Shown here one piece after another: positions 8,653-17,670 of a DNA stretch of 41,417 nt. Numbering within the stretch: the stretch's first letter is position 1; each line of letters begins with the position of its first letter. The stretch spans positions 1 to 41,417 of the forward strand of contig JBPEWY010000053.1 of the NCBI GenBank assembly GCA_052032225.1, written 5' to 3'. Both the position numbers and the translations under genes were made by a program. The DNA is from JBPEWY01 sp052032225 (GTDB taxonomy: Bacteria > Bacteroidota > Bacteroidia > Flavobacteriales > Flavobacteriaceae). The notes below the pieces were generated by a model that worked only from the letters and a program-made list of their open reading frames with translations, ran no database searches and was not told the origin of the DNA.

Positions 8653-9132
8653 ATGAGCACATTAGCAACTGTTAAAAAAAATGGAGGTTTGACAAATTCT
8701 AATTCAAATGCTTTAGATTTTCCTTCATGGTCATCATTAATTGATGAATGGTTCTCAAGAGAGATTCCGTCATTACTTACGGCTAACTTTAATACAGGAA
8801 TGACACTTCCAAAAGTTAACATTAAAGAAACAGCCGATGCTTACTTTGTAGAAATGGCAGTACCCGGATTAAAAAAGTCTGATTTTAAGATAGATTTAGA
8901 CAACCATGTATTGTCTATTGCTACAGAGGTTAAAGAAGAAAATGAAGAAGATAATGTAACTTATACTAGAAGAGAATTCGGGTATGCTTCATTTAAGCGT
9001 TCATTTACATTACCTGAAACAGTAGATGACAATGCAATTTCTGCCAACTACAAAGATGGTATTTTAAGTATTCATTTACCTAAAAAAGAAGAAGCAAGAC
9101 AAAAACCACCAAAAACTATTAAAATTTCATAA
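8653..9132 (+). CDS. Small heat-shock protein, Hsp20/alpha-crystallin family
   Basis: A 159-residue ATP-independent holdase chaperone. The alpha-crystallin domain spans about 50-150: it starts at PKVNIKETADAYFVEMAVPG, contains the VDDNAISANYKDGILSIHLPKK strand region (KDGILSIHLP is the family's conserved G-L pattern), and ends with a short Pro/Lys tail. The N-terminal ~45 residues are variable, as usual. It stands alone between the exporter operon and a convergent metalloprotease and is closed by a strong shared terminator. The start at 8653 fits the family length. Heat induction is likely from the family but is not shown by a recognisable operator here. Confidence 0.95.
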   Translation: MSTLATVKKNGGLTNSNSNALDFPSWSSLIDEWFSREIPSLLTANFNTGMTLPKVNIKETADAYFVEMAVPGLKKSDFKIDLDNHVLSIATEVKEENEEDNVTYTRREFGYASFKRSFTLPETVDDNAISANYKDGILSIHLPKKEEARQKPPKTIKIS

Positions 9133-9139
9133 GAAAAAA

Positions 9140-9163
9140 GGGGCTGAAAATTCAGCCCCTTTT
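9140..9163. terminator. Strong bidirectional terminator
   Basis: GGGGCTGAA (9140-9148) pairs perfectly with TTCAGCCCC (9151-9159), flanked by an A-run (9134-9139) and T-run (9160-9163). It serves the Hsp20 gene on the plus strand and the convergent metalloprotease on the minus strand. Confidence 0.9.
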
Positions 9164-9167
9164 ATTG

Positions 9168-11654
9168 TTAAGAAGGTTCAAGAACTTGGTCTATTCGTTC
9201 TTTTAAGTCTTGTAAATGATATTTACTCATTGTGTGAGATGTCCTTCCAATTGCAGAATTTACAGCTCTTTGTAAGTTTTTAAGTTCTGCCCTTACTACA
9301 GCTCTAATATCAGATTGGCTTACATTTACTTTAGTGATAGAAGCAAACCTAAACGGACTGGCCTTTTGGTTTTCGGTCATTAAATAAGCCATTCTATCAA
9401 TATAAGCTCTTTGTAAGTTTCTTCTATAGGTATCTATTTTTTTACCGGCCGGTAATTCGCTAAAAATACCAGTTCTTAAATCGCGCATCATAGAAACTAA
9501 ACTATAAGCCTCATTTCCGTTAAGAGTTTCGTTCTCAATAATTCTGGCCATTCTGCCAAAATTTAAAAGATTATTTAAGGTTCTAACTTGAATGGTTCTT
9601 AATCGTTCTACACTCCCATCATATTCTATTTTAGAAAAAATATCGGTGTCTATTAACCACTCCGGAGTAGCAAATAATTGCTTCTGTATAAATTTCATGC
9701 AATTTTTTTGGTGTTGCTTATTTACATGTGTGTAAACAGCGCCTTCTTGATCGTACGTTTTATAGTGCTCGTAAATACCACCAATATTGTTGCTAACATG
9801 CCCCATATATCTGTTGTACTGTGAAAGAACCTGACCGTAGAGCGTTTTTAAATCTGCATAATTTTTACCGTCTTCTTTGGTCCATTCTATTAAATTTGGT
9901 ACAATTCGCTTTAAGTTAGCTATACCATATTCACTGGCTTTAATAGCATTATCACCTAAGTCTTCTGTCTGCGAACTTGGGTCTATAACACCAAATTGTT
10001 GTCTTCCAAATCGGTACATTGGGTCGTTTGCATGTGCTAAAATCCAAGAGTCAAGTATAGGTTTTTCTTCTTCTGCAGATTTGTCTAAAATTGGTCTATA
10101 TCCCCATTTTACAGCATGAATATCGTAAACGCCAATATTAGGCATTAATGCAACACCCTTGTCCTCAGGCTGTGCTACGTAATTAAACCTGGCATAATCC
10201 ATAATAGACGGTGCAGTACCATATTTTTGGGTAAAACTGGCTGATCGTAAAGAATCTACCGGGTACGCAACACTGCTTCCCATGTTATGAGGTAATCCAA
10301 TGGTATGCCCAACTTCGTGTGCAGAAACAAATCTAATAAGTCTGCCCATTACTTCATCTTTAAAAGCTACACCTCTTGCCTCTGGATTTATAGCTGCTGT
10401 TTGAACAAAAAACCAGTTTCTTAGCAAGGTCATTACATTATGATACCAGTTAATATCTGATTCTAAAATTTCGCCACTTCTGGGATCACTTACGTGCGGA
10501 CCGTTTGCATTAGGAATGGGAGACGCTAAATAACGTACCACAGAGTACCTAACATCTTCGGGAGACCACTCTGGGTCTTCTTCAACAGAAGGAGGATCTT
10601 TAGCTATTATAGCATTTTTAAAGCCGGCAGCTTCAAAAGCAACTTGCCAATCTTCTATTCCTTGCTTAATGTACTTACGCCATTTTTCGGGTGTTGCTCT
10701 ATCAATGTAATATACAATTGGTTTTTTAGGCTCAACCAATTCACCTCGCTTAAATTTCTCTAAATCTTCATCTTTAACTTCTAATCGCCATCTATCTAAA
10801 TAACGTACAGTTTTGCTTTCTTGGGCATCTAAACCATAGTCTATTTGTCCGCGAGCAAACCAACCTACACGTTCATCAAAATACCTACGTTTCATGGGTT
10901 CTTTCGGAAGTAAAATCATAGAGTTATTCATTTCTATACTAATACTACCTACACTTGCATTGCTTGGTGGTTTTCTAGAACGGTAAGTTTTAACATGTCT
11001 GGATTCTATGTTTAGCGGATAACTTTTTAGTGTTTCTATAAAAGATCGGCTTTTATCTAAGGTGGTTACTTTATATTGTTCTCTTCTAAATTGAGGCAAG
11101 CCAAGCGGAAGCACATCGTCTTCAAACAACTTATTAATTGCTATAACTGTTGTAGATGAATCTTTACCAATGGTTGCAATCGGGAAAGTAAATAAAACAG
11201 GCTCAAAATTAGAGTTTACTACTGCTTCATGCACCGGAAGTGAATCTGCTGCTACAACCTGGTGCGAAACCACTCTAAGCAATACTTTTTTAGGTTTTCT
11301 TTCCCATCGTAATACTTGTGTGTTGGTTTTACCACCACCAAATCCAATATTAGTGGCTGTTTTGGCAATTCGGGTAACCATTAGCATTTCTCTATCAAAC
11401 AGAGAATCCGGAATTTCATAATAAAATTTACCATCAACATCATGAACAGTAAATAAACCTTTATCAGACTTGGCTCCGGCAGTAATTACTTTACTGTAAG
11501 GTTTAATTCCGTTTTTTGGTTTTTCGGGCTTTTTAGCTACTTGGGTGGGTTGATTTTTCTTTTTTTTCTTACCAAAGAGTTGCGCGTTGGTAGTTGTTGT
11601 GGCTCCTATAATGCAGGCAACTAACAGCAAGGAGCGAAGTAATTTAAATGTCAT
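9168..11654 (-). CDS. Secreted zinc-dependent metalloprotease (DUF5118/DUF5117/DUF4953 type)
   Basis: An 828-residue exported protein with a signal peptide (cut after ~24, ...TTTTNAQ) and then a Lys-rich linker (KKKKKNQ). The central and C-terminal parts match the large Bacteroidota family of zinc-dependent metalloproteases. The zinc site is HEVGHTIGLPH at 446-456, an extended HExxHxxGxxH motif with His446, His450 and His456 as ligands and Glu447 as catalytic base; a Met-turn candidate SIMDY is at 483-487. Motifs and length are complete. Members are predicted to act in the periplasm, at the cell surface or outside the cell; natural substrates are not known to me. It is a single gene with a 268-base divergent gap upstream in which I see no exact promoter element. 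Confidence 0.92.
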   Translation of the reverse strand: MTFKLLRSLLLVACIIGATTTTNAQLFGKKKKKNQPTQVAKKPEKPKNGIKPYSKVITAGAKSDKGLFTVHDVDGKFYYEIPDSLFDREMLMVTRIAKTATNIGFGGGKTNTQVLRWERKPKKVLLRVVSHQVVAADSLPVHEAVVNSNFEPVLFTFPIATIGKDSSTTVIAINKLFEDDVLPLGLPQFRREQYKVTTLDKSRSFIETLKSYPLNIESRHVKTYRSRKPPSNASVGSISIEMNNSMILLPKEPMKRRYFDERVGWFARGQIDYGLDAQESKTVRYLDRWRLEVKDEDLEKFKRGELVEPKKPIVYYIDRATPEKWRKYIKQGIEDWQVAFEAAGFKNAIIAKDPPSVEEDPEWSPEDVRYSVVRYLASPIPNANGPHVSDPRSGEILESDINWYHNVMTLLRNWFFVQTAAINPEARGVAFKDEVMGRLIRFVSAHEVGHTIGLPHNMGSSVAYPVDSLRSASFTQKYGTAPSIMDYARFNYVAQPEDKGVALMPNIGVYDIHAVKWGYRPILDKSAEEEKPILDSWILAHANDPMYRFGRQQFGVIDPSSQTEDLGDNAIKASEYGIANLKRIVPNLIEWTKEDGKNYADLKTLYGQVLSQYNRYMGHVSNNIGGIYEHYKTYDQEGAVYTHVNKQHQKNCMKFIQKQLFATPEWLIDTDIFSKIEYDGSVERLRTIQVRTLNNLLNFGRMARIIENETLNGNEAYSLVSMMRDLRTGIFSELPAGKKIDTYRRNLQRAYIDRMAYLMTENQKASPFRFASITKVNVSQSDIRAVVRAELKNLQRAVNSAIGRTSHTMSKYHLQDLKERIDQVLEPS

Positions 11655-11922
11655 TAGTTTGTAATTAAGCTATCAAAGTACCAAATTTTACCTAAAAACT
11701 ACTGTTAAAGGTTTCACAAATTAACAAGTAAAGATTTTTTACTTAAAGTAATACTTTAAATAATAAACACTCAACAGTTTGCTATGCCTTTAATAATGCT
11801 AACTTAGATAATATTAACTATAAGCTGTTTAAAACTTAACGTACTAGAATTTTATCTAAGCTTTTGTTTATTAATAGCTTTCTAACTACATTGTAGGGTA
11901 TTAACCAAACTAACTTTATATT

Positions 11923-12357
11923 ATGACTACAACAAACAAACCGCCAGCTATTTACTGGATTATTAGTGTTTTAGCCCTTTTATGGAATATTTTAGGGGTA
12001 ATGGCTTATTTGGGTCAGGCTTACATGACCGATGAGTTAAAAGCCGAGTATTCAGCAGAACAACTGGCGTTAATAGAAAGTACTCCGGCTTGGGTTACAG
12101 CTGCTTTTGCTTTTGCCGTATTTGGAGGCTTTTTAGGCTGTGTAGCCTTGTTGTTACGCAAAAAATGGGCTAAGCAATTGTTTCTTATTTCATTATTAGG
12201 TGTATTAGCCCAAAATGCATATTCGTTTTTTATGACAAATGCTTCAGAAGTGTTTGGCACAACTCAAGGTGTTGTAATGCCTTTAATGGTTATAATTATT
12301 GCCGTATTTTTATATTGGTATGCTAAGCAGGCTGCTGCTAAAAACTGGATATCTTAA
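11923..12357 (+). CDS. Four-helix small membrane protein of unknown function
   Basis: A 144-residue protein with four hydrophobic segments (about 9-30, 57-78, 85-103, 117-135) and short polar loops. It resembles small Bacteroidota membrane proteins that are sometimes labelled sugar transporters without proof; nothing in this sequence supports that label. The loop after helix 1 is acidic (TDELKAEYSAEQ), and the loop after helix 2 is basic (RKKWAK), which places the latter in the cytoplasm. It is transcribed alone and closed by a terminator 20 bases after its stop. Confidence 0.8.
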   Translation: MTTTNKPPAIYWIISVLALLWNILGVMAYLGQAYMTDELKAEYSAEQLALIESTPAWVTAAFAFAVFGGFLGCVALLLRKKWAKQLFLISLLGVLAQNAYSFFMTNASEVFGTTQGVVMPLMVIIIAVFLYWYAKQAAAKNWIS

Positions 12358-12376
12358 TATAATTAAATACTTAAAA

Positions 12377-12399
12377 ACAGCCTGAGATAATCAGGCTGT
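12377..12399 (+). terminator. Intrinsic terminator
   Basis: ACAGCCTGA (12377-12385) pairs with TCAGGCTGT (12391-12399) around a GATAA loop, followed by CTTAATTT. It separates the membrane protein from the dipeptidase gene. Confidence 0.75.
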
Positions 12400-12422
12400 C
12401 TTAATTTACTTCAAATTAAAAA

Positions 12423-13748
12423 ATGAAACCACTACTCTATTTCGTATTAATAGCTTTGGTTACAGTTTCGTGTAACAACAAAAAACAACAAACAAGCTCA
12501 GAACCACTTTCAGAAAAAGATTCTTTGGCACTTATAGCAAAAGCTAAAGAAATTCATGATAGGGTAATAACCATAGATACCCATTGTGATATTAATGTTA
12601 AAAATTTCACAGATTCTATAAACTATACACAAGATTTAGACACCCAAGTTACATTGCCCAAAATGGAAGCCGGTGGACTGGATGTTGCCTGGTTTATAGT
12701 TTATACGGGTCAAGATTCTTTAACACCTGCCGGTTATGAAAAGGCATATAAAAATGCCATGGCTAAATTTAAAGCAATCCATAAGCTTTGTAAAGAAATT
12801 GCCCCTGACAGAATTGAACTTGCGTACACTTCAGACGATGTTAAAAGAATAGCAGCTACCGGAAAAAAAGTTGCTATGATTGGCGTTGAAAATGCTTATC
12901 CTATTGGGACAGATTTATCTAATATTAAAAAATTTTATGATTTGGGAGCACGCTACATGTCACTCTCACATAATGGGCATAGCCAATTTTGTGACTCTAA
13001 CACCGGTGAAGCCAATAATGATTGGTTACATAATGGTTTAAGTGAATTGGGCAAGCAAGCTATCGCCGAAATGAATAAATTAGGCATGTTAATAGATGTA
13101 TCTCACCCTTCAGAAGAAGCTATGAAACAAATGGTAGCGCTTACCAAAGCACCATTAATAGCTTCGCATTCTTCTGCTCGAGCCCTTTGTGACCATAGTA
13201 GAAATTTAACCGACGAACAACTTCTGCTTATAAAAGAGAACGGAGGGGTTGTGCAAACAGTAGCTTTTGCGAGTTATTTAAACACTCAAAAAACACAACA
13301 ATTAGATAGTGTTAAGCAACAAATTGGTAAAGCTATAATGGATTCTTTAGGATTACCCTGGAAAACACGTAGCGAGATAATGAAAATGCCTACCGATGAA
13401 AGAGCAGCATATTTTGAACACTACATGAAGATGATGAAAATCAGAAAAGAAAAAATGAAAACCATGAAAAACCTCCCGCCCGAGGTTAATGTGAGTGATT
13501 TTGTAGATCATATAGATTACATGGTAAACTTAATAGGAATAGATCACGTAGGAATAAGCTCTGATTTTGACGGTGGTGGCGGTATAGAAGGCTGGAGTGA
13601 TGCATCAGAAACATTTAATGTAACCTTAGAGCTTGTTAAAAGAGGTTATACAGAAGAAGAAATTAGAAAGCTTTGGGGCGAAAATTTATTGCGTGTTTTA
13701 GACAAAGCACAAGAAGTGGCACTGCAATTACAAAAAGAAAAGGAATAA
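12423..13748 (+). CDS. Lipoprotein membrane dipeptidase, peptidase family M19
   Basis: A 441-residue dipeptidase of the renal dipeptidase family, which cleaves dipeptides with two zinc ions. It starts with a lipoprotein signal; the lipobox is LVTVSC with Cys17 as the lipidation site, so it should be anchored in the envelope. The metal ligands expected for M19 are visible: His54 and Asp56 (DTHCD), Glu156, His228 (IDVSHPS) and His249 (IASHSS), and the late Asp in GISSDFDGG is present. An insertion near 290-350 contains a Met/Lys-rich stretch. It lies between two terminated units, with DoxX 52 bases downstream. Substrate range is not evident from the sequence. Confidence 0.94.
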   Translation: MKPLLYFVLIALVTVSCNNKKQQTSSEPLSEKDSLALIAKAKEIHDRVITIDTHCDINVKNFTDSINYTQDLDTQVTLPKMEAGGLDVAWFIVYTGQDSLTPAGYEKAYKNAMAKFKAIHKLCKEIAPDRIELAYTSDDVKRIAATGKKVAMIGVENAYPIGTDLSNIKKFYDLGARYMSLSHNGHSQFCDSNTGEANNDWLHNGLSELGKQAIAEMNKLGMLIDVSHPSEEAMKQMVALTKAPLIASHSSARALCDHSRNLTDEQLLLIKENGGVVQTVAFASYLNTQKTQQLDSVKQQIGKAIMDSLGLPWKTRSEIMKMPTDERAAYFEHYMKMMKIRKEKMKTMKNLPPEVNVSDFVDHIDYMVNLIGIDHVGISSDFDGGGGIEGWSDASETFNVTLELVKRGYTEEEIRKLWGENLLRVLDKAQEVALQLQKEKE

Positions 13749-13800
13749 ACATTAACATAACAACTATAACTAACAATAACTAACTTAAAACTCTAAAATT

Positions 13801-14175
13801 ATGAATTCAACAGTAAGTATGATTGTAAGAATTGTGTTTGGTTTAGCACTATTATTTTTTGGATCAAACAAAATTTTTGGCTTTATGGAACCCCCTGCTC
13901 CACCTGCAGAAGCATTAGGATATTGGGAAGCATTAACTGCTACTAAAACAATGACTTTAGTTGCTGTAGTAGAAATTTTAGCAGGCCTGTCATTATTACT
14001 TAATAAGTATGCAGCATTAATGATGGTTATTTTAATGAGCGTATCAGTTAATGCAGTTTTATACCATTTAACCCTAGATTCTTCAGGCACTGTAATGGGA
14101 GTAGCTTTACTTGTATTAAATATTGTGATGCTTTATGTTTATAAAGACCGCTATAAAGACCTCTTAAGAGCTTAG
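13801..14175 (+). CDS. DoxX-family membrane protein
   Basis: A 124-residue, four-helix membrane protein. The opening IVRIVFGLALLFFGSNKIFGF and the later ALTATKTMTLVAVVEILAGLSLLLNKY match the DoxX/DoxD-like family. The roles proposed for the family involve redox or thiol stress, but function is mostly unproven. Membrane segments are near 5-25, 48-68, 70-90 and 95-115. It follows the dipeptidase by 52 bases with no terminator between, so the two could share a transcript, and it ends at a strong terminator. Confidence 0.85.
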   Translation: MNSTVSMIVRIVFGLALLFFGSNKIFGFMEPPAPPAEALGYWEALTATKTMTLVAVVEILAGLSLLLNKYAALMMVILMSVSVNAVLYHLTLDSSGTVMGVALLVLNIVMLYVYKDRYKDLLRA

Positions 14176-14178
14176 AAG

Positions 14179-14202
14179 AAAGCGCCCTTTGGGCGCTTTT
14201 TT
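14179..14202 (+). terminator. Strong intrinsic terminator
   Basis: AAAGCGCCC (14179-14187) pairs with GGGCGCTTT (14191-14199) around a TTT loop and runs into six T. It ends the DoxX transcript. Confidence 0.92.
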
Positions 14203-14239
14203 AATACACTATTAACACCAATCTAATAAACTAGTTTAC

Positions 14240-14247
14240 TACCTTTG
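14240..14247 (+). promoter_or_regulatory. -7 promoter element of the MscS-like gene (TACCTTTG)
   Basis: TACCTTTG matches TAnnTTTG exactly. Transcription would begin near 14252, about 10 bases before the ATG at 14262. No clear -33 element is visible. Confidence 0.55.
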
Positions 14248-14261
14248 CGCTCAAAATATTA

Positions 14262-15539
14262 ATGGCAAAAGATACCATGGAACAATATTTTAATTGGTTT
14301 TATTTGTTTTTAACCGATAAAGGTGTGCCAACATCTACAGCACTAGCCTTCAATCTTTTGTTTAACTTTATTATTGTTCTTACTTTATTAGTTTTATTAG
14401 ATTTTTTACTAAGAAAAATCATAGTAAAAGCATTCAGTCTTTTTTCTGATAAAACTAAAACTACTTATGATGACTTTTTAGTAAAAAGTAACTTCCCAAA
14501 GTATATAGCTCATATTGTACCTTTTGTAATATTTAGAGAGTTAATACCCTATTTACTAAACGATTTTAGTAAGTGGAAAACCATTGTTTTAGAAATAACC
14601 GATGTTTACTTAGTAATTTTAGTGGTTTGGGTGTTTAGAAGCATTGTAAAAACCACCAAAAACTACCTAAAAGAAAACCCGGCGTTTAAAGATAAACCAC
14701 TAGATAGCTACGCTCAAGTAGTTATTATGTTCTTTTGGTTTTTGGGCGCTATTTTTATATTCTCTGAAATTACAGGTCAAGATATTTTAAAATTTATAAC
14801 TACACTCGGTGCTGCATCGGCAATAATACTGTTAGTTTTTAAAGATAGTATTTTAGGGTTTGTAACCAGTATTCAGGTTTCTGTAAATGATATGGTAAGA
14901 ATTGGAGACTGGATTACCCAAGAAAAATATGGAGCCGATGGTACTGTAATAGAGATTAACTTAACCACAGTTAAGGTTCAGAACTTTGATAACACTATTA
15001 CCACTATTCCAACCTATTCTTTAATTTCAGATTCGTTTAAAAACTGGCGCGGAATGGAAGAAAGTGCCGGCAGACGTATTAAACGAACCTTATTAATTAA
15101 ACAAAATAGTGTTAGGTTTTTAACGAAAGAAGATTTAGAGCGTTTTTCTAAAATAAAAATGCTGGCAGATTATATAATACACCGTCAAAAAGATATAGAC
15201 GAGTACAACCAAAAACACGGATTTAACAAAGAGGTTATTGTTAATGGCAGAAACCAAACTAATTTAGGCGTGTTCAGAAAATATTGTGATTTATACCTGC
15301 ACTCCCATCCTGCCATTAATAAAGATATGATTATAATGGCCAGACATTTAGCACCAACGCCAGAGGGAATTCCGTTAGAAATTTATGCCTTTTCTTCAGA
15401 TAAACGTTGGGTAAATTATGAGCATATTATGGCCGATATTTTTGAGCACCTTATTGCTGCAGTACCTTATTTTGATTTAGAACTGTACGAACATCCAACA
15501 ACAGCCGATTTACAGAAGTTTTTATTAAGTAATAGCTAA
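14262..15539 (+). CDS. Mechanosensitive ion channel, MscS superfamily (YbdG-like)
   Basis: A 425-residue inner membrane channel expected to open on hypo-osmotic shock. About five membrane segments occupy residues 1-200, with the pore-lining helix near 177-205 (FITTLGAASAIILLVFKDSI). The MscS beta domain follows with IGDWITQEKYGADGTVIEI and TVKVQNFDNTITTIPTYSL, both diagnostic. Size and the long C-terminal domain fit the YbdG branch rather than short MscS. The first Met (14262) follows the promoter element; a second Met five codons later is possible. The stop overlaps the stop of the convergent thioesterase gene by four bases. Confidence 0.93.
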   Translation: MAKDTMEQYFNWFYLFLTDKGVPTSTALAFNLLFNFIIVLTLLVLLDFLLRKIIVKAFSLFSDKTKTTYDDFLVKSNFPKYIAHIVPFVIFRELIPYLLNDFSKWKTIVLEITDVYLVILVVWVFRSIVKTTKNYLKENPAFKDKPLDSYAQVVIMFFWFLGAIFIFSEITGQDILKFITTLGAASAIILLVFKDSILGFVTSIQVSVNDMVRIGDWITQEKYGADGTVIEINLTTVKVQNFDNTITTIPTYSLISDSFKNWRGMEESAGRRIKRTLLIKQNSVRFLTKEDLERFSKIKMLADYIIHRQKDIDEYNQKHGFNKEVIVNGRNQTNLGVFRKYCDLYLHSHPAINKDMIIMARHLAPTPEGIPLEIYAFSSDKRWVNYEHIMADIFEHLIAAVPYFDLELYEHPTTADLQKFLLSNS

Positions 15540-15931
15540 GAGCGCTTTTTTAAACGCTCACTCACAAACTCAACTTTAGTTTTGCCATGAGGAGTTGGGC
15601 GGCCGTTTTCATCTAAATTCACCATAATTATATTATCTACCGTAATTATGGTTTCTCGTGTCATTTTATTTCTTACTTCGGCTTTTAAAACCAGAGAAGT
15701 CGTACCAAATTTAACGGCCTCAATACCAATCTCTACAATATCTCCTTGCTTGGCAGAACTCATAAAATTTATTTCAGACATGTATTTTGTAACAACACGT
15801 CGGTTTTCTAACTGAATATTGGTGTATAAAGCAGCCTCCTCGTCTATCCAAGCTAATAATCTTCCTCCAAATAAAGTTCCGTTAGGATTTAAGTCTTCAG
15901 GTTTTACCCATTTTCTGGTATGAAAGCGCAT
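15536..15931 (-). CDS. Acyl-CoA thioesterase (hotdog fold, YciA/BACH-like)
   Basis: A 131-residue hotdog-fold enzyme that would hydrolyse acyl-CoA to free acid and CoA in the cytoplasm. The opening NPNGTLFGGRLLAWIDEEAA is the conserved helix region of YciA-type thioesterases, with the acidic catalytic candidate in WIDEEAA; VTKYMSEINFMSSAKQGDIV and GTTSLVLKAEV follow the family pattern. Length is normal. It is a single gene. Its stop codon overlaps that of the MscS gene, and GAGCG/CGCTC (15539-15543, 15554-15558) inside its 3' end might serve as a shared weak terminator. Chain-length preference cannot be read. Confidence 0.9.
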   Translation of the reverse strand: MRFHTRKWVKPEDLNPNGTLFGGRLLAWIDEEAALYTNIQLENRRVVTKYMSEINFMSSAKQGDIVEIGIEAVKFGTTSLVLKAEVRNKMTRETIITVDNIIMVNLDENGRPTPHGKTKVEFVSERLKKRS

Positions 15932-16067
15932 ATTTTTGGTTTTTATTTAACATAACAAGAGTTTAAATGTAATAATTATGTTAATGTTTTTCTAAACTTT
16001 TCAAAAACAACCGATTTAGTTTAAAGCAAGCCTGTATTTTTATTAAAGCTTAATCAATAAAGTTATT

Positions 16068-16127
16068 ATGGAAAGGGTATTAATTTATTTTGTAATGTTA
16101 ATTACTACCATAATTTTTTATCTGTAA
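16068..16127 (+). CDS. Putative leader peptide (19 residues) ahead of the dioxygenase-like gene
   Basis: ATG at 16068 opens a 19-residue hydrophobic peptide, MERVLIYFVMLITTIIFYL, ending at TAA 16125-16127, 22 bases before the next ATG. It is rich in Ile, Leu and Val. Its 3' half contains the left arm of a hairpin whose right arm abuts the downstream start, the arrangement seen in attenuators. It may equally be a chance short frame or a small membrane peptide; nothing but geometry supports it. Confidence 0.3.
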   Translation: MERVLIYFVMLITTIIFYL

Positions 16128-16146
16128 AGAAGGGTAGTAATTTTTT
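16100..16146 (+). terminator. Long hairpin just upstream of the dioxygenase-like start codon
   Basis: AATTACTACC (16100-16109) pairs perfectly with GGTAGTAATT (16133-16142) across a 23-base loop, followed by TTTT (16143-16146). The ATG of the next gene is at 16150. The position suggests an attenuator or a structure hiding the start site rather than an ordinary terminator. Confidence 0.5.
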
Positions 16147-16149
16147 AAT

Positions 16150-16791
16150 ATGAACCTCATGAAAAAGCAGTTTTGCTTACTTTTAAGCATTGTACTTGCA
16201 GTTTCTTGTATGCAATCTCAAGACAGTTCTTCTAACAATATAGTTGGGGGACCTTGCGAAGGTTGTGAAGCTGTTTTAGAGTATAAATCTAAACCTACAT
16301 TAGCTTCTGATACGCTCCCTGAATTTAACCAAGCCACAACTAAAATTAAAATAAAAGGGATTGTATATGCTGCAGATGGGGTTACTCCTGCAAAAAACAT
16401 TATAATTTATGCCTATCATACCAATGAAAAAGGAATCTATCCAACTACTACAAGCTCTAAAGGATGGGAACGCAGGCACGGTTATTTAAGAACTTGGTTA
16501 AAAACTAATAATAAAGGTGAATATAGTTTTTATACTTGCAAACCTGCATCGTATCCAAACTCTACTGTACCACAACATATTCACATGGTTGTAAAAGAAC
16601 CTAATATAAACGAATATTATATAGACGATATAATGTTCACAGACGATCCTAATTTACCAAAAGGAGTTGCCAACAGAAAAAAACCAAGAGGAGGCACCGG
16701 ACTGGTTACACCACAAAATAAAAACGGTATTCTAATCGCTACCAGAAATATTTATTTAGGTAAAAATATACCTAATTACCCATTAAAATAA
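16150..16791 (+). CDS. Lipoprotein of the intradiol ring-cleavage dioxygenase fold
   Basis: A 213-residue envelope lipoprotein (lipobox LAVSC, Cys20) whose mature part resembles the beta subunit of protocatechuate 3,4-dioxygenase. The family's iron-binding pattern of two Tyr and two His appears to be kept: a Tyr in AYHTNEKGIY, a Tyr in KPASYPN, and the His pair in PQHIHM. The surrounding HGYLRTWLKTNNKGEYSFYT and IDDIMFTDDP also match. Cytoplasmic dioxygenases open catechols; exported single-subunit relatives are of uncertain substrate. No aromatic degradation genes lie nearby, so a catabolic role is not supported by context. Met16150 or Met16159 could be the start. It ends nine bases inside the convergent DUF72 gene. 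Confidence 0.85.
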   Translation: MNLMKKQFCLLLSIVLAVSCMQSQDSSSNNIVGGPCEGCEAVLEYKSKPTLASDTLPEFNQATTKIKIKGIVYAADGVTPAKNIIIYAYHTNEKGIYPTTTSSKGWERRHGYLRTWLKTNNKGEYSFYTCKPASYPNSTVPQHIHMVVKEPNINEYYIDDIMFTDDPNLPKGVANRKKPRGGTGLVTPQNKNGILIATRNIYLGKNIPNYPLK

Positions 16792-17670
16792 TGTTTCTTG
16801 TTCAGGTAAACTTGGCAGTGTTAGCCTTGTTTGTAACTTTTCGTTTAGTTTTTTAATAAAATGAGCCGACAAGTATGGCGAAGCTTTCTCTAAATTTTGA
16901 TGCACAAAAAAATGAATGTTTTCCAACCCTTCATCAACCCAGTTAGCTAAACGTTCAACCCAATCGTCTAACCTACTATAATCACTTTCAATATTAGCAC
17001 CTACGTATCTAACAAAAGCTTCGTTGTTAGTTAAACGCATATGGAGCATATCTCTTCTTCCGGCAGTATCTACCAATATATGCGCAACATTATTTGCGCT
17101 TAATAAATGGTGAAGCTCATCGGCTACTTTTTTGTCAGTAAACCAGTCTGTATGCCTAAATTCTACAGCTAACGAAAAAGGTTTTGGCCAGTTTTCTATA
17201 AAATGTTGTACCCTGTTAAAATCTTTAGGGCTAAAGTTATTGTGCATTTGTAAAAAAATAGTTCCTAATTTATCACCTAAATTAGAAGCATTATCTAAAT
17301 AATGATTAAGCACATCTGTAACTTCATTTAAACGTTTCCAATGGCTAATCTCTTGGTTTAGCTTAGGAAAGAATTTAAACCCATCAGGAACTTTATCACG
17401 CCATTTAGAAAACTGCTCTGCAGGGAAAATCCTGTAAAATGTTGCGTTTAGTTCTATACTATTAAACTGTGAGGCATAATACGCTAATTCATCTTTTGTT
17501 CCTCTTGGATAAAACTTTTTTAAATCTTGCCTATTCCATTTAGCACATCCTACATAAACAGATAGTGGGCTGCCGGTTTTAGTTTTATTTAAAATAGTTT
17601 TCGTATCAGGATGATCTTCAGGTAATGAAAAATCAATCAATTCAGGGTTATCAACTTTACCAAACTTCAT
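16783..17670 (-). CDS. DUF72 (YecE-like) family protein
   Basis: A 295-residue cytoplasmic protein of the DUF72 family, which has a TIM-barrel-like fold and no settled function. The diagnostic start of the domain is VYVGCAKWNRQDLKKFYP (about 38-55), then FNSIELNATFYRIF, and later SLAVEFRHTDWF. The N-terminal ~35 residues precede the usual domain start and are polar. Length is at the upper end of the family. It converges on the dioxygenase-like gene with a nine-base overlap. I see no promoter element of the standard form upstream. Confidence 0.92.
   Translation of the reverse strand: MKFGKVDNPELIDFSLPEDHPDTKTILNKTKTGSPLSVYVGCAKWNRQDLKKFYPRGTKDELAYYASQFNSIELNATFYRIFPAEQFSKWRDKVPDGFKFFPKLNQEISHWKRLNEVTDVLNHYLDNASNLGDKLGTIFLQMHNNFSPKDFNRVQHFIENWPKPFSLAVEFRHTDWFTDKKVADELHHLLSANNVAHILVDTAGRRDMLHMRLTNNEAFVRYVGANIESDYSRLDDWVERLANWVDEGLENIHFFVHQNLEKASPYLSAHFIKKLNEKLQTRLTLPSLPEQETLF

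Noticed and set aside
16150..16791. Aromatic degradation gene cluster
   Set aside because: The dioxygenase-like protein is an exported lipoprotein and no other aromatic catabolic gene is in the window.
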